Origin: JAAGZL01 sp050291365
Lineage (GTDB): Bacteria; Pseudomonadota; Gammaproteobacteria; Chromatiales; Chromatiaceae
NCBI GenBank assembly: GCA_050291365.1
Contig: JBNKJS010000003.1
Span: 112,713 to 176,712, forward strand
Direction: 5' to 3'
Length of the DNA: 64,000 nt
The position numbers and the translations under genes are program-made. A model generated the notes under the pieces. The model saw only the letters and a program-made list of their open reading frames with translations. It was not told where the DNA came from and searched no databases. This document shows, one piece after another, positions 42,935-52,765 of this stretch (the first letter of the stretch is position 1; each line of letters opens with the position of its first letter).

Positions 42935-44098
42935 CTAACGACCGGACGCTGTTTGTTGCTTAGATCTTACCAGTTCAAGTACCACCTCTGCTGCCTTACT
43001 GCTTGCGTCCAGGCGTAGTTCCCTATGTACTCTATTACCGATCTCCTGCATAGATTGAGTGATCTCCTCTGATTCCAGGATATTACATAGCGCCTTAGCC
43101 AGGTTCTGAGGTTTAACATCGTCCTGCAGTATCTCCGGCGCAATCTCCTTACCAGCAAGCATATTCGCCAGGGATATAAAGGGTGACTTGATAAGTTTAA
43201 AGTGGGTAAAAATCAAGTGACTCAACCAATGTAACCTATATGCGACAACCATTGGCTTCTTAAGCAGCAAAGCCTCTAAGGTTGCAGTACCAGAAGCCAG
43301 CAGAACAGCATCTGCTGACTGCATGGCATCATGGGCATTGGAATCCACTAGGGTAATAGGTAGCTCTGGAGCTACCCGTTGTAGAATCTCATTAAACTTA
43401 TCTCTGACGCTATTATTAACCAATGGAACAATAAACTGCAGGTCTGGGTAGCTTTCCCAACACAGTTTGGCGCTATTGATGAAATCTTCACTCAGATACC
43501 TGATTTCACTCATTCTACTACCAGGGAGTATGGCTATAGTTCTGCGATCTAAATCAAGCCCCAGGCGTTTCTTAGCGCCAGATTGATCTGAGTCTAGGGG
43601 AATAGCGTCGGCTAGCGGATGCCCAACAAGAGCCGATGGAACAGAGTGCTGCTCCAGAAACTGCTTTTCAAATGGAAACAGGCTCAGGACCAGATCCACA
43701 GATGCCTTGATCTTGTTAACCCTACTGGAACGCCAGGCCCAGACAGAGGGGCACACATAATGTACTGTGGTGATACCTGCCTTTTTAAGATCACGCTCCA
43801 GACTTAGGTTAAAATCTGGTCCATCCACACCGATAAATATATCAGGAGGATTGTTGAGAAAATGCTTACGGATCTCACGTCTAATAGATAGCACTTCAGG
43901 CAGATGGGAAAGGACTTCAACTAGGCCCATTACCGAGAGTTTTTCAACTGGATATAGAGAGTTACAACCCTCTTCCAACATTCTAGGACCGGCAACTCCC
44001 TCAAACACTACATCTGGCACCCTGGACTTCAGCTCACGCATCAGACCTGATGCGAGTATATCTCCCGAGACCTCATTGGCGACTATGCCAACCCTCAA
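42935..44098 (-). CDS. lpxB: Lipid-A-disaccharide synthase
   Basis: 387 residues from a TTG at 44098 (E. coli 382). This start is 10 bases after the lpxA stop, has TGAGG 5-9 bases upstream, and puts RVGIVANEVSGD at the usual N-terminus. A GTG at 44137 is in frame but would overlap lpxA by 29 bases. Motifs include GVDGPDFNLSLER, YVCPSVWAWR, ILPGSRMSEI and ASGTATLEALLLKKPMVVAY. It condenses UDP-2,3-diacylglucosamine with lipid X to form the lipid A disaccharide at the inner membrane face. Confidence 0.95.
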   Translation of the reverse strand: MRVGIVANEVSGDILASGLMRELKSRVPDVVFEGVAGPRMLEEGCNSLYPVEKLSVMGLVEVLSHLPEVLSIRREIRKHFLNNPPDIFIGVDGPDFNLSLERDLKKAGITTVHYVCPSVWAWRSSRVNKIKASVDLVLSLFPFEKQFLEQHSVPSALVGHPLADAIPLDSDQSGAKKRLGLDLDRRTIAILPGSRMSEIRYLSEDFINSAKLCWESYPDLQFIVPLVNNSVRDKFNEILQRVAPELPITLVDSNAHDAMQSADAVLLASGTATLEALLLKKPMVVAYRLHWLSHLIFTHFKLIKSPFISLANMLAGKEIAPEILQDDVKPQNLAKALCNILESEEITQSMQEIGNRVHRELRLDASSKAAEVVLELVRSKQQTASGR

Positions 44099-44108
44099 GA
44101 CATCTGCC

Positions 44109-44879
44109 TCAGCGCACAATACTTCTGTCACGGCCACTGAAAAATTCTGCCATTACAGCCAGTTCAGGGCACTCCTGCGCCATCTCAGTGATGACCTCTA
44201 TGGCTTCAGCCAGTTTCATCTGCTTTTTATAGATTATTTTGTATGCCTGTTTAATCTGCTTGATCGATTGATCACTAAAACCTCTCCGACGCAGCCCTTC
44301 TGAGTTGATTCCATGGGGCTTGGCAGGAGTACCATCAGTTAACACATAGGGAGGAATATCTCTTTTCACTGTGCTACCTAAGCCACTAAAGCTATGCGCC
44401 CCAATCTGGCAGAACTGATGTACACAACAAAATCCGCCGAGAATAGCCCAGTCTCCAACATGTACATGCCCAGCCAAGGATGCTGCATTAGCCAAAATAG
44501 TGTTATTTCCAACCTGACAGTCATGTGCGAGGTGTGCATAAGCCATCAAAAGATTATCGTTACCAAGTCGAGTTGTTTTTGCGTCCTGAGTGGTTCCACG
44601 ATTGATGGTTACAAACTCACGTATGGTATTACGGTCACCAATCTCCAGGAAGGTCTCTTCTCCTGCATACTTCATATCCTGCGGATCTTCCCCTATAGAA
44701 GAGAACTGAAATATCTTGTTATCTACCCCAATCGTTGTAGAACCTTTTATAACCACGTGGGAACCAACTGTTGTACCGTTTCCAATCTTTACGTCAGGCC
44801 CAATCACACTGAATGGACCTATGGTTACACCTTCGTCAATTTCAGCCTTTGGGTCGATAATGGCCTTTGGATCTATCAC
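44109..44879 (-). CDS. lpxA: UDP-N-acetylglucosamine O-acyltransferase
   Basis: 256 residues from a GTG at 44879 (E. coli 262). The GTG overlaps the fabZ stop (GTGA) and AAGGGA lies upstream. The frame continues upstream to 44903, but that is fabZ territory. Hexapeptide repeats form a left-handed beta helix. The catalytic His lies in MAYAHLAHDCQVGN, and the C-terminal part is helical (YKIIYKKQMKLAEAIEV). It makes the first step of lipid A synthesis, adding an R-3-hydroxyacyl chain to UDP-GlcNAc. Confidence 0.96.
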   Translation of the reverse strand: MIDPKAIIDPKAEIDEGVTIGPFSVIGPDVKIGNGTTVGSHVVIKGSTTIGVDNKIFQFSSIGEDPQDMKYAGEETFLEIGDRNTIREFVTINRGTTQDAKTTRLGNDNLLMAYAHLAHDCQVGNNTILANAASLAGHVHVGDWAILGGFCCVHQFCQIGAHSFSGLGSTVKRDIPPYVLTDGTPAKPHGINSEGLRRRGFSDQSIKQIKQAYKIIYKKQMKLAEAIEVITEMAQECPELAVMAEFFSGRDRSIVR

Positions 44880-45325
44880 TCGTTCGCATCCCTTGATGTA
44901 CACATGATATTTGCAGTAGCTACAATTTTATCATCTACTTTTGCAACACAATCAAAAATACCAATGCCTCGTTTTACGCTGGTCTGAACAACTTCTATTA
45001 GCATTTGATCACCAGGCCCTACCGGCTTTTTAAACCGCGCTTTATCTACTCCAACAAACAAATATATGGAGGTATCGGTAACGGTTTCAGGGTTTGACGC
45101 ACCGGCTAACAGCCCAGTTGCCTGGGCCATTGCCTCTACAATCATGACACCAGGCATGACCGGTTTTACTGGGAAATGTCCTGTGAAGAAAGGTTCATTA
45201 TAGGTAACATTCTTTATGGCTATCAGACGCTGATCCTTCTCAAACTCGAGGACCTTATCTATCATCAGAAAAGGATAGCGATGCGGAAGTATGCGCAGCA
45301 CCTCTTGTATATCCATTGCAATCAA
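44876..45325 (-). CDS. fabZ: 3-hydroxyacyl-[acyl-carrier-protein] dehydratase FabZ
   Basis: 149 residues from a TTG at 45325. GGAGGG (45333-45338) is 7 bases upstream of it, while the ATG at 45316 is too far from that site and the frame start at 45355 has none. The active site is ILPHRYPFLMIDKV (His) and VMPGVMIVEAMAQATG (Glu). It dehydrates 3-hydroxyacyl-ACP in fatty-acid elongation and competes with LpxA and LpxD for the same acyl-ACP. It overlaps lpxA by four bases. Confidence 0.96.
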   Translation of the reverse strand: MIAMDIQEVLRILPHRYPFLMIDKVLEFEKDQRLIAIKNVTYNEPFFTGHFPVKPVMPGVMIVEAMAQATGLLAGASNPETVTDTSIYLFVGVDKARFKKPVGPGDQMLIEVVQTSVKRGIGIFDCVAKVDDKIVATANIMCTSRDANE

Positions 45326-45375
45326 AATATCACCCTCCGATTCCAAACTGCACATCCTGGCGTTTGGCGCTTAAG

Positions 45376-46416
45376 TTATAACTCACTCTTGTCATTAGAC
45401 ATTTCTGAGACGAGTTTTTCCAAATGTTTAAGTCTCTTGATGGTATCATCCAGATTTCTTAGATGAACCACGGTTTTGCGCCACTCTTTATTCGGTATTG
45501 CAGGTAGGTTACCACTGTAATAGCCAGGCTCTTTGAAGGACCTGGTTACCAGACTTTCTGCAGAAAAGTGTACATTATCTCCAAACTCAAGATGCCCAAC
45601 CACAACCACTCCACCACCTATTGTTGACTGCTTGCCAATCTTGGTGGAACCAGCAATTCCTGTACATGCTGCGATTGCAGTGTTTTCTCCAATCTCAACG
45701 TTGTGGGCAATCTGAATCTGATTATCCAGCTTTACACCATTGGAGATCACTGTATCACGTAGGGCGCCTCTATCGATTGTTGTATTGGCACCTATTTCGA
45801 CATCGTCTCCTACTACAACACTACCTAGTTGCGGAACTTTAACCCAAACACCATTATCATTGGCTATCCCAAAACCATCACTACCAATAACAGCACCTGG
45901 ATGAATCAAAACTCGTTGGCCTATACTCACACCATGACAGAGTGTCACATTTGCCACTAGTGTTGTTCCTGAGCCAATTGATACATCCCTGGAGATAACG
46001 CATCCGGGGCCAATCTGCACATTGGAGCCAATGCTTGCTTTATCCTCAATTACAACACCTGGTCCTATCCAGGCGGATGGATCAACCGATGCACTATCGG
46101 ATACACAGGCGGTTTGATGCCGCCCGGCTTCTTTCTCCGTTACAGGATGCATGTATGCACTGATTCGCGCGTACGCAAGGTATGGGTTATCGCACACCAG
46201 CGCATCTACCGGACACTCATCAAGATACTCTTTGGCAAGTATCACGGCAGTAGCACTAGTGGTTGCTAAATACCTTCGATAACTGTTGTTGCTTAGAAAG
46301 CTGATAGAACCAGGTCTTGCATCCTGCAGTGTTGCAACGGAATCTATGTAAGACTCTACATTTCCATGCAACTCTGCTCCAACTAACTCAGCAAGTTCTT
46401 TAAGTCGAAAACTCAA
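45376..46416 (-). CDS. lpxD: UDP-3-O-(3-hydroxyacyl)glucosamine N-acyltransferase
   Basis: 346 residues from a TTG at 46416 (E. coli 341). GGGGAG lies 8 bases upstream, and SFRLKELAELVGAELHG then aligns with the E. coli N-terminus. The frame runs upstream into skp and is unlikely there. The N-terminal uridine-binding domain is followed by long hexapeptide repeats. The catalytic His is in IQIAHNVEIGEN, and GSDGFGIANDNGVWVKVPQ is a family hallmark. It adds the second acyl chain in lipid A synthesis. Confidence 0.96.
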   Translation of the reverse strand: MSFRLKELAELVGAELHGNVESYIDSVATLQDARPGSISFLSNNSYRRYLATTSATAVILAKEYLDECPVDALVCDNPYLAYARISAYMHPVTEKEAGRHQTACVSDSASVDPSAWIGPGVVIEDKASIGSNVQIGPGCVISRDVSIGSGTTLVANVTLCHGVSIGQRVLIHPGAVIGSDGFGIANDNGVWVKVPQLGSVVVGDDVEIGANTTIDRGALRDTVISNGVKLDNQIQIAHNVEIGENTAIAACTGIAGSTKIGKQSTIGGGVVVVGHLEFGDNVHFSAESLVTRSFKEPGYYSGNLPAIPNKEWRKTVVHLRNLDDTIKRLKHLEKLVSEMSNDKSEL

Positions 46417-46441
46417 GCTGGCTTCTCCCCAGCCTTTATTG

Positions 46442-46948
46442 TTATTTCTCTTTTGAAAGCTGCTGCAATACCTTGTCAGAGATATCGGCAGTTGGACTCG
46501 CATATGCCACGCCGGCACTCATAACGATATCTAGCTTTTCGCTCTTGCTGATACTTTTTACTACCTCTGATATCTTCTTCAGCAACTTATTGATCTCTTC
46601 CGAGCGACGCAGGTTCAGATCTTCTCTGAACTCAGCACTAGATGTATTGAGTTCACGCCTCTGACGCCGTATATCCTGCTCAATATTTCTGACCTCGGAT
46701 GAACTCATTACAGCCCTATCTTTGGTTAATTTATCTTCTAGCTTCTTCAGCTTCTTACGTTTGCTCAAAAGCGAATCATTACGCTTCTTGAATTCGGCCT
46801 CGAGTTTTTTCATTATCGATTTAGACTGAGGTGACTTCTTAACCACCTTCTCAGTATTCACATAAGCAATTTTTTGAGCCTGGGCTATACCAACACTGAA
46901 AAAACAAAACAGGCATGCAGCCAAAATTACGATTGCTGACTTTTTCAA
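46442..46948 (-). CDS. skp: Periplasmic chaperone Skp (OmpH)
   Basis: 168 residues. A signal peptide (KKSAIVILAACLFCFFSVGIAQA) precedes QKIAYVNTEKVV, the typical mature start. A long basic coiled-coil arm follows (KKRNDSLLSKRKKLKKLEDKL). Skp forms a trimeric jellyfish that holds unfolded outer-membrane proteins for BamA. It lies between bamA and lpxD in the usual order. Confidence 0.95.
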   Translation of the reverse strand: MKKSAIVILAACLFCFFSVGIAQAQKIAYVNTEKVVKKSPQSKSIMKKLEAEFKKRNDSLLSKRKKLKKLEDKLTKDRAVMSSSEVRNIEQDIRRQRRELNTSSAEFREDLNLRRSEEINKLLKKISEVVKSISKSEKLDIVMSAGVAYASPTADISDKVLQQLSKEK

Positions 46949-46966
46949 AACTATTCTCCAGAATTA

Positions 46967-49261
46967 TTAAAATGCAGTACCAAAGGTGAATTGGAAGTTT
47001 TCGGTTTCGTCATCACTCTCATCATTCAACGGCAGCGCCACGACAAACCCAAGTGGACCCATAGGTGATAGCCATTTCAATGAGAGACCAGTAGAGTAGC
47101 GCAGATCTCCGATGTCCACGCTATCATCGTCTGTATCGTATACGTTGCCCACATCAAAGAAGGCACCCATACGCACAGTATCAGGCGCCAGACCCAGCGG
47201 GTCTGGGAATGTTACCTCTACATTACCAAAGATCTTCATGTTGCCACCCAATGGGGCATCTAGTGAGTCACGTGGGCCCAAGCTATAGTCCTTATACCCC
47301 CTTACCGTCTTTACCCCGCCTCCAAAGTAGTTTTTGAAGAATGGCAGTTTGTCTGTACTTCCGTAAGCATCACCATAGCCGATGTCACCGTTAAGAGAGA
47401 GGGTAAGAGATTCAGATATGGGGAAATATCTTTTGTGGGAGTATCCTATTTTGTAGTATTCGAGATCACTGCCTGGCAGGGTAGCCTCAGCAAACAGTTT
47501 CTGAGTACTACCCCTGGAAGGGAACATAGCAGAGTCGCGGGAATCGCTGCTCCAGCTTACCCCAATCTGGTAATCCACAAAACTATTACCGTTTGCCGTC
47601 TCAAATGCTGCTACTTCACTTGATGCTTCACCACCTGTTTCAAACTCGGTATTAACAAGCTTGAAGTCAAACCTGACCCGATCGAACTCATTCAGAGGGA
47701 TACCAAAGTTAACGCCGGCGCTGGCAACATCGGTCTTGTACTTTGCTGTATCAATATCTGCGAAATCGGTCTGTTTATACATCAGATCAAAACCGCGGCT
47801 TATACCATCCACTGTGTAGTAAGGATTGGTATATCCGACCTGGTAGTGGCGCTGCGAACTACTGTTGTTAAAGGCAAATATGACCCGCTTGCCGGTACCC
47901 AGAAAGTTATTCTGAGAGATGCTTGAGTTGAACATAATTCCGTCAGACTTGGACCAGCCGATACCGGCCATTATGTTACCGGTCTGCTTCTCTTTAACCG
48001 TGACATTCACGTCAACCTGATCGGTGGAACCTGGAACAGCTGGTGTCTCTACAGTTACAGAATCAAAGTAGCCTAAACGACGCAGACGCTCTTTAGACAT
48101 CTTGACCTGTTCAGACGAGAACCAGGCAGACTCCATCTGTCTCATTTCACGTCTCAGCACCTCATCTCGGGTATTACTATTACCGCGGAAGTTGACGTTT
48201 CGAACATAAACCCGCTTTCCAGGATCAACAAAGTAAGTGATGGCTACTGTTTTCTTCTCATCATTGATTTCAGGAATACTGTTTACGTTACCGAAGGCAT
48301 AACCGTTCTTGCCAAGTAGACTATTTATGCGCTCGGCACTATCCACAACATCTTTGCGGGAAAATATAGTTCCACGACTCAGGTGTATTAGAGGAAAAAT
48401 CTGTTCTTTTGGCACGGCCATTCTACCTGCCAGCTTTATATCACTGATCCTATACACATCGCCTTCGGTGATATTGATGGTGATATATATATCACTTTTA
48501 TCTGGGCTGATTGAGACCTGTGTAGAGTTAACCTTAAAGTGAATATAACCTCTATCCAGATAATATGAGCGTAGGGTTTCCAGATCAGCAGAAAGCTTCT
48601 GTTTGGAGTACTGATCGTTCTTGGTTACCCTGGACAACATATTAGTTGTGCCAAGTTTAAACTTCTCCAGTAGATCTTCCTCTTCATAAGAGGTATTACC
48701 CACAATATTAATGCGCTTAATTTTGGCGGCTGAGCCTTCCTTGATTGTGATATCAACGGCCACACGATTCCTCTCAAGTGGTGTTACCGTGGATTGCAGC
48801 TTTACGCCATATTTACCGTTACTGAAATACTGTCTTCTTAGCTCACGTTCTATCCTGTCCAGCACAGATTTGTTAAATACCCTGCCCTCTGCCAAACCAA
48901 TATCCTTCAGACTTGAGAGTAACTCCTCTGTATCCATGGAATCATTGCCGGTGATCCCAATCTGAGCAATAGCCGGTCGCTCTTGCACGAAGACGATCAA
49001 AACATCATCTTCTCTCTCCAGCCTTACATTCTTGAAAAAGCCCGTTTTATAGAGTTCCCTGATGATTGAGGAACTCTGCTCAGACTCAATACGCTCGCCT
49101 ATTTTTACCGGTATGTGATTAAAGACTGTCCCAGCTGATATACGCTGTAAACCCTCAATACGGATATCCTTAATCACAAACACTTCGGCCATAACCGAGG
49201 CAGGAAGCCATGAGATGGCGGCTATTAGAAGTGCTAGTAGTTTTATATTTCGTAGCTGCAT
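46967..49261 (-). CDS. bamA: Outer-membrane protein assembly factor BamA
   Basis: 764 residues. A signal peptide is followed by five POTRA domains (about 24-425), starting FVIKDIRIEGLQRISAGTVF. A C-terminal 16-strand barrel has the conserved VRGYKDYSLGPRD loop (VRGY of lid loop 6) and ends in Phe (FTFGTAF). It inserts beta-barrel proteins into the outer membrane. It lies between rseP and skp. Confidence 0.97.
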   Translation of the reverse strand: MQLRNIKLLALLIAAISWLPASVMAEVFVIKDIRIEGLQRISAGTVFNHIPVKIGERIESEQSSSIIRELYKTGFFKNVRLEREDDVLIVFVQERPAIAQIGITGNDSMDTEELLSSLKDIGLAEGRVFNKSVLDRIERELRRQYFSNGKYGVKLQSTVTPLERNRVAVDITIKEGSAAKIKRINIVGNTSYEEEDLLEKFKLGTTNMLSRVTKNDQYSKQKLSADLETLRSYYLDRGYIHFKVNSTQVSISPDKSDIYITINITEGDVYRISDIKLAGRMAVPKEQIFPLIHLSRGTIFSRKDVVDSAERINSLLGKNGYAFGNVNSIPEINDEKKTVAITYFVDPGKRVYVRNVNFRGNSNTRDEVLRREMRQMESAWFSSEQVKMSKERLRRLGYFDSVTVETPAVPGSTDQVDVNVTVKEKQTGNIMAGIGWSKSDGIMFNSSISQNNFLGTGKRVIFAFNNSSSQRHYQVGYTNPYYTVDGISRGFDLMYKQTDFADIDTAKYKTDVASAGVNFGIPLNEFDRVRFDFKLVNTEFETGGEASSEVAAFETANGNSFVDYQIGVSWSSDSRDSAMFPSRGSTQKLFAEATLPGSDLEYYKIGYSHKRYFPISESLTLSLNGDIGYGDAYGSTDKLPFFKNYFGGGVKTVRGYKDYSLGPRDSLDAPLGGNMKIFGNVEVTFPDPLGLAPDTVRMGAFFDVGNVYDTDDDSVDIGDLRYSTGLSLKWLSPMGPLGFVVALPLNDESDDETENFQFTFGTAF

Positions 49262-49365
49262 TTATTATAACTTCTTGTTAATTAATGATTATTTAGTCAA
49301 ATCGTACGATTTCGCACGATTATTCCCGTTCGCCAATCCAACCCATTATAGTGGAACTTTAATTA

Positions 49366-50730
49366 CTATCCCAGCATCCTTGAAATATCAACATAAAATG
49401 CCACTCCCATCAATAGCAATAGGGCAATAATTCCAATTTTTTGTCCTATCATTTGAGCCTGTTCTGACAGCGGCGACCCCTTAATTCCTTCGATAACAAA
49501 GAACAGAAGATGCCCGCCATCAAGCACTGGAACCGGTAACAGATTGAGTACTCCCAAACTGATACTGACGATTGCCAGGAATTTTATAAAATATACTGGA
49601 CCTATACTTGCGCTCTTTCCAGCCGTCTGAGCTATGGAAATGGGGCCACCAAGATTATCTAGAGAGGCCTGTCCGGTCACCATCTTCCCAAGCATCCTAA
49701 GCATAAATACTGACATATCCCAGCTCTTCTCCAGGGATGCCCCGACAGCCGCTATGGGATTAAGCTTGACCTCAGACCTATAATCATCAAACAGTCCTTC
49801 TGGGACATAAACCCCTGCCCCAATGCGTCCGATTACCTTATCTCCAGCCTTGCGCTTACCTATTGACAGATTAAGGGTCTGAATCTGACCATTACGTTCC
49901 AAAGTGATTATCTGAGTCGTATCTGGGTGCTTTTGTATGTATGAAACAAGACTAGCCCAATCAGAAACATCCTCTCCCGCTATGGACAAAATCTTATCCC
50001 CTGTATCAAGACCTGATTTATGTGCAGATTCACCTGGAACCAGCTCACCCACAACGGCTGGAAGAATCGGACGGCGTACCTTGAGCCCAATCTTGCCGAA
50101 TAAATCCTTCTCCTGCATGATTTTCGCCATTGAATCAATGGGGAATACACGTTCAAGCATATTCTTCCTAATATCGCGTACTCTCACTACAATATCTTCA
50201 TCACCGGCAGACTCAGATATAAGGGTGTAGATGAATGATTCCCAGGTACTAGTATTTTTACCTGCTGTGGTTATGACCTCATCCCCAGTCTGAAATCCTG
50301 CCTGGGCTGCGATGGTTGCAGGGACAACCTCACCGACAATCGGCCTGGTTCCCACATCACCACTCACAAACACCAACCAATAGGCAAATATGGCAAAAAG
50401 GAAGTTGAAAAATGGGCCTGCGGCAACCACGGCAGTGCGTATGGGCAGGGATTGGCGATTAAAGGCGCGGTGCAGTTCCTCTTCTGCAACCTCCTCCTCT
50501 CTTTCATCCAGCATCTTTACATAACCACCCAAGGGGATGGCCGCCACCATGTACTCGGTTGCATCAACCTTGCCGGTTCTTTTCCACAAAGCAGGACCAA
50601 ACCCGATGGAAAAGCGCAAAACCTTTACCCCAAGCCTGCGCGCAACCCAAAAGTGTCCAAACTCATGTACGGTGATAAGGATGCCTAGAGCAACCACAAA
50701 CGAAGCAATAGTGAAGAGTAGTGAATTCAT
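49366..50730 (-). CDS. rseP: Site-2 intramembrane protease RseP
   Basis: 454 residues (E. coli 450). The zinc-binding HEFGH lies in TVHEFGHFWVARRLGVKV. Two tandem PDZ domains (around EVVPATIAAQAGFQTGDEV and LVPGESAHKSGLDTGDKI) follow. The third motif is NLLPVPVLDGGHLLFF, with the catalytic Asp. It cleaves the anti-sigma factor RseA in the envelope stress pathway. The ATG overlaps the dxr stop as ATGA. Confidence 0.97.
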   Translation of the reverse strand: MNSLLFTIASFVVALGILITVHEFGHFWVARRLGVKVLRFSIGFGPALWKRTGKVDATEYMVAAIPLGGYVKMLDEREEEVAEEELHRAFNRQSLPIRTAVVAAGPFFNFLFAIFAYWLVFVSGDVGTRPIVGEVVPATIAAQAGFQTGDEVITTAGKNTSTWESFIYTLISESAGDEDIVVRVRDIRKNMLERVFPIDSMAKIMQEKDLFGKIGLKVRRPILPAVVGELVPGESAHKSGLDTGDKILSIAGEDVSDWASLVSYIQKHPDTTQIITLERNGQIQTLNLSIGKRKAGDKVIGRIGAGVYVPEGLFDDYRSEVKLNPIAAVGASLEKSWDMSVFMLRMLGKMVTGQASLDNLGGPISIAQTAGKSASIGPVYFIKFLAIVSISLGVLNLLPVPVLDGGHLLFFVIEGIKGSPLSEQAQMIGQKIGIIALLLLMGVAFYVDISRMLG

Positions 50731-51929
50731 GGCTCAGAGACACCTGATTCCCGGTTTTTGTTCAAAATAAATGCCCTGGCCAAAGATCTTGCCTGCTGAT
50801 CAATCTCCAGAATCTGTTCCAGGCCAAAAGTATCAATTACACCCATCTGATCCATCACAGACTCGATCACCTCTGAAATGGAGGTGAAGGGTATCCTGCA
50901 GTCCAAAAAGGCCTCTACCGCCACCTCGTTTGCTGCATTCAACACCGCTGGCGAACTGCCTTCCTCCCTAGCTGCCCTGTAGGCCAAAGATAGACATGGG
51001 AAGCGGCTTTCGTCTGGCGGCTCAAAATCAAGTCTGGCCACCGAGAAAAGGTCTAGCCCACTCACCCCAGATTCTATTCGATCCGGCCATGCCAAGGCAT
51101 GGGCAATTGGGGTTCGCATATCTGGATTGCCTAACTGAGCCAGAGTTGATCCATCAGTATATTCCACCAGTGAGTGAATTATGCTCTGAGGATGCAAAAC
51201 CACCTGTACTTGGTCTGGAGTGGCATCGAACAACATACAGGCCTCGATCAACTCCAGGCCTTTGTTCATCATGGTGGCAGAGTCGACAGAAATCTTACGC
51301 CCCATGTCCCAATTAGGGTGGGCACAGGCCTGATCCGGAGTGACCATGGCCAGTTCATCCATAGGGGTATTTCGAAAGGGCCCTCCGGATGCTGTCAGAA
51401 GGATTCTTTTTACCCCAACATCATTCAGACCACGCCCGTAGTCTGCTGGCAAACATTGGAAAACAGCATTATGTTCACTATCTATGGGGAGTATCTGGCT
51501 ATTGTTCTGCTTAGCCTCTTCCAGCAACAATCTACCAGAGACCACTAAGGCCTCTTTATTCGCCAGAAGAAGACGTTTACCTGATCTAGCAGCCGCAATG
51601 GTTGGAAGCAGACCAGCAGCACCTACAATTGCTGCCATGACAAATTTGGCTTTTGGAAGCTGCGCTACCAGCTCCAGGGATTCAGATCCAGATAGTAGTT
51701 CGGTATCTGGACACTGCTGTTTGAATTCCGTTTCTATTTCAGCTGCTGCCTTCTGGTCTGCCAGAACGGCATATCTGGGGAAAAACTCACGACATTGCTG
51801 TATGAGATCTTTTGCGTTTCCATTTGCCGTGAGGGCCACAACCTGGAATCTCTCTGAATGCATACGCAACACTTCCAGTGTGCTTTTCCCGATAGAGCCG
51901 GTTGAACCAAGTATGGTTACACCTATCAC
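50727..51929 (-). CDS. dxr: 1-deoxy-D-xylulose 5-phosphate reductoisomerase
   Basis: 400 residues (E. coli 398). NADPH binding is ILGSTGSIGKSTLEVL. Metal and substrate motifs are ALVVSGRLL, PIDSEHNAVFQCL, LTASGGPFRNTP and MNKGLELIEACMLF. It makes MEP in the non-mevalonate isoprenoid route that feeds UppS. The start is a GTG at 51929, two bases after the cdsA stop. Placing dxr after cdsA rather than after frr is the Pseudomonas-type order, not the E. coli one. Confidence 0.97.
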   Translation of the reverse strand: MIGVTILGSTGSIGKSTLEVLRMHSERFQVVALTANGNAKDLIQQCREFFPRYAVLADQKAAAEIETEFKQQCPDTELLSGSESLELVAQLPKAKFVMAAIVGAAGLLPTIAAARSGKRLLLANKEALVVSGRLLLEEAKQNNSQILPIDSEHNAVFQCLPADYGRGLNDVGVKRILLTASGGPFRNTPMDELAMVTPDQACAHPNWDMGRKISVDSATMMNKGLELIEACMLFDATPDQVQVVLHPQSIIHSLVEYTDGSTLAQLGNPDMRTPIAHALAWPDRIESGVSGLDLFSVARLDFEPPDESRFPCLSLAYRAAREEGSSPAVLNAANEVAVEAFLDCRIPFTSISEVIESVMDQMGVIDTFGLEQILEIDQQARSLARAFILNKNRESGVSEP

Positions 51930-51931
51930 GA

Positions 51932-52765
51932 TCAGAGCCCCGTTGTGAGCTGTAGACCCAAAACAAACACCGGCGCGGCAGCTGTTAGGCTATCTATGCG
52001 ATCCAGCACCCCGCCATGTCCCGGTAACAGGTTGCCGCTATCTTTCAGTCCCATACGGCGCTTCAGGGTACTCTCAAACAGATCCCCCACCACCGACATT
52101 AGTACCGTCACCATACATACAGGTATCAACCACAGGGCACCCGCGACATCTTTTTGATACCACGCAAACATGATCCCACAAAGCAGTGCGCCAAACAGTG
52201 CTCCGTATACCCCTTCCCAGCTCTTTCCTGGGCTGATGACGGGTGCGAGTTTTGTCTTACCCCATTTGCGACCTGCAAAGTAGGCACCACTATCAGCAAT
52301 CCAGATCAAAACCAGCAGAAATAGCATAATCAGCGGGCCATCATCTCCGCTCTTATGCATCATCAAAAGTGCAGCCCATAGTGGTATCAAAACAATAAAG
52401 CTGATCAATGCACGCACTACCCCTACTCCAGGATTGGCCTTTTTGATCTGCTTATAGCTAAATAGGGCCGTAGTCACAGCAAACCACCAAATAGCAGCAA
52501 GCATCAACACCAAGTCAGTAAACCATGAATATGAGATCAGTTCATAGGTAGCAACCAGACAAAGTGTAAGAGTCAGCACGAAGGCGATCTTGGCCGGGAC
52601 AGCATTTATTCCAGCTAGACGGGTCCACTCCAAACCAGCCAGTAGAGTAATAACCGCCAGACAAACGGCCAGAGATCCGGTTTCGAGTAAGAGGATTGCA
52701 GCGATTACAATGGGGATCAGGAGGCCAGCTGTCAATACACGCTTGGCTAATGAGCTTGTAGCCAT
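51932..52765 (-). CDS. cdsA: Phosphatidate cytidylyltransferase
   Basis: 277 residues with about eight hydrophobic segments. The CDS signature reads KRRMGLKDSGNLLPGHGGVLDRIDSL when read in pieces (S-x-x-KR-x4-K-D-x5-GHGG-x2-DR-D). It makes CDP-diacylglycerol from CTP and phosphatidic acid, the precursor used by PgsA elsewhere in this window. The ATG abuts the uppS stop directly. Confidence 0.95.
   Translation of the reverse strand: MATSSLAKRVLTAGLLIPIVIAAILLLETGSLAVCLAVITLLAGLEWTRLAGINAVPAKIAFVLTLTLCLVATYELISYSWFTDLVLMLAAIWWFAVTTALFSYKQIKKANPGVGVVRALISFIVLIPLWAALLMMHKSGDDGPLIMLFLLVLIWIADSGAYFAGRKWGKTKLAPVISPGKSWEGVYGALFGALLCGIMFAWYQKDVAGALWLIPVCMVTVLMSVVGDLFESTLKRRMGLKDSGNLLPGHGGVLDRIDSLTAAAPVFVLGLQLTTGL

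Noticed and set aside
44880..45375. Upstream in-frame starts for lpxA (44903) and fabZ (45355)
   Set aside because: They run into the preceding gene or lack a binding site, while the later GTG and TTG have good ones and match the family N-termini.
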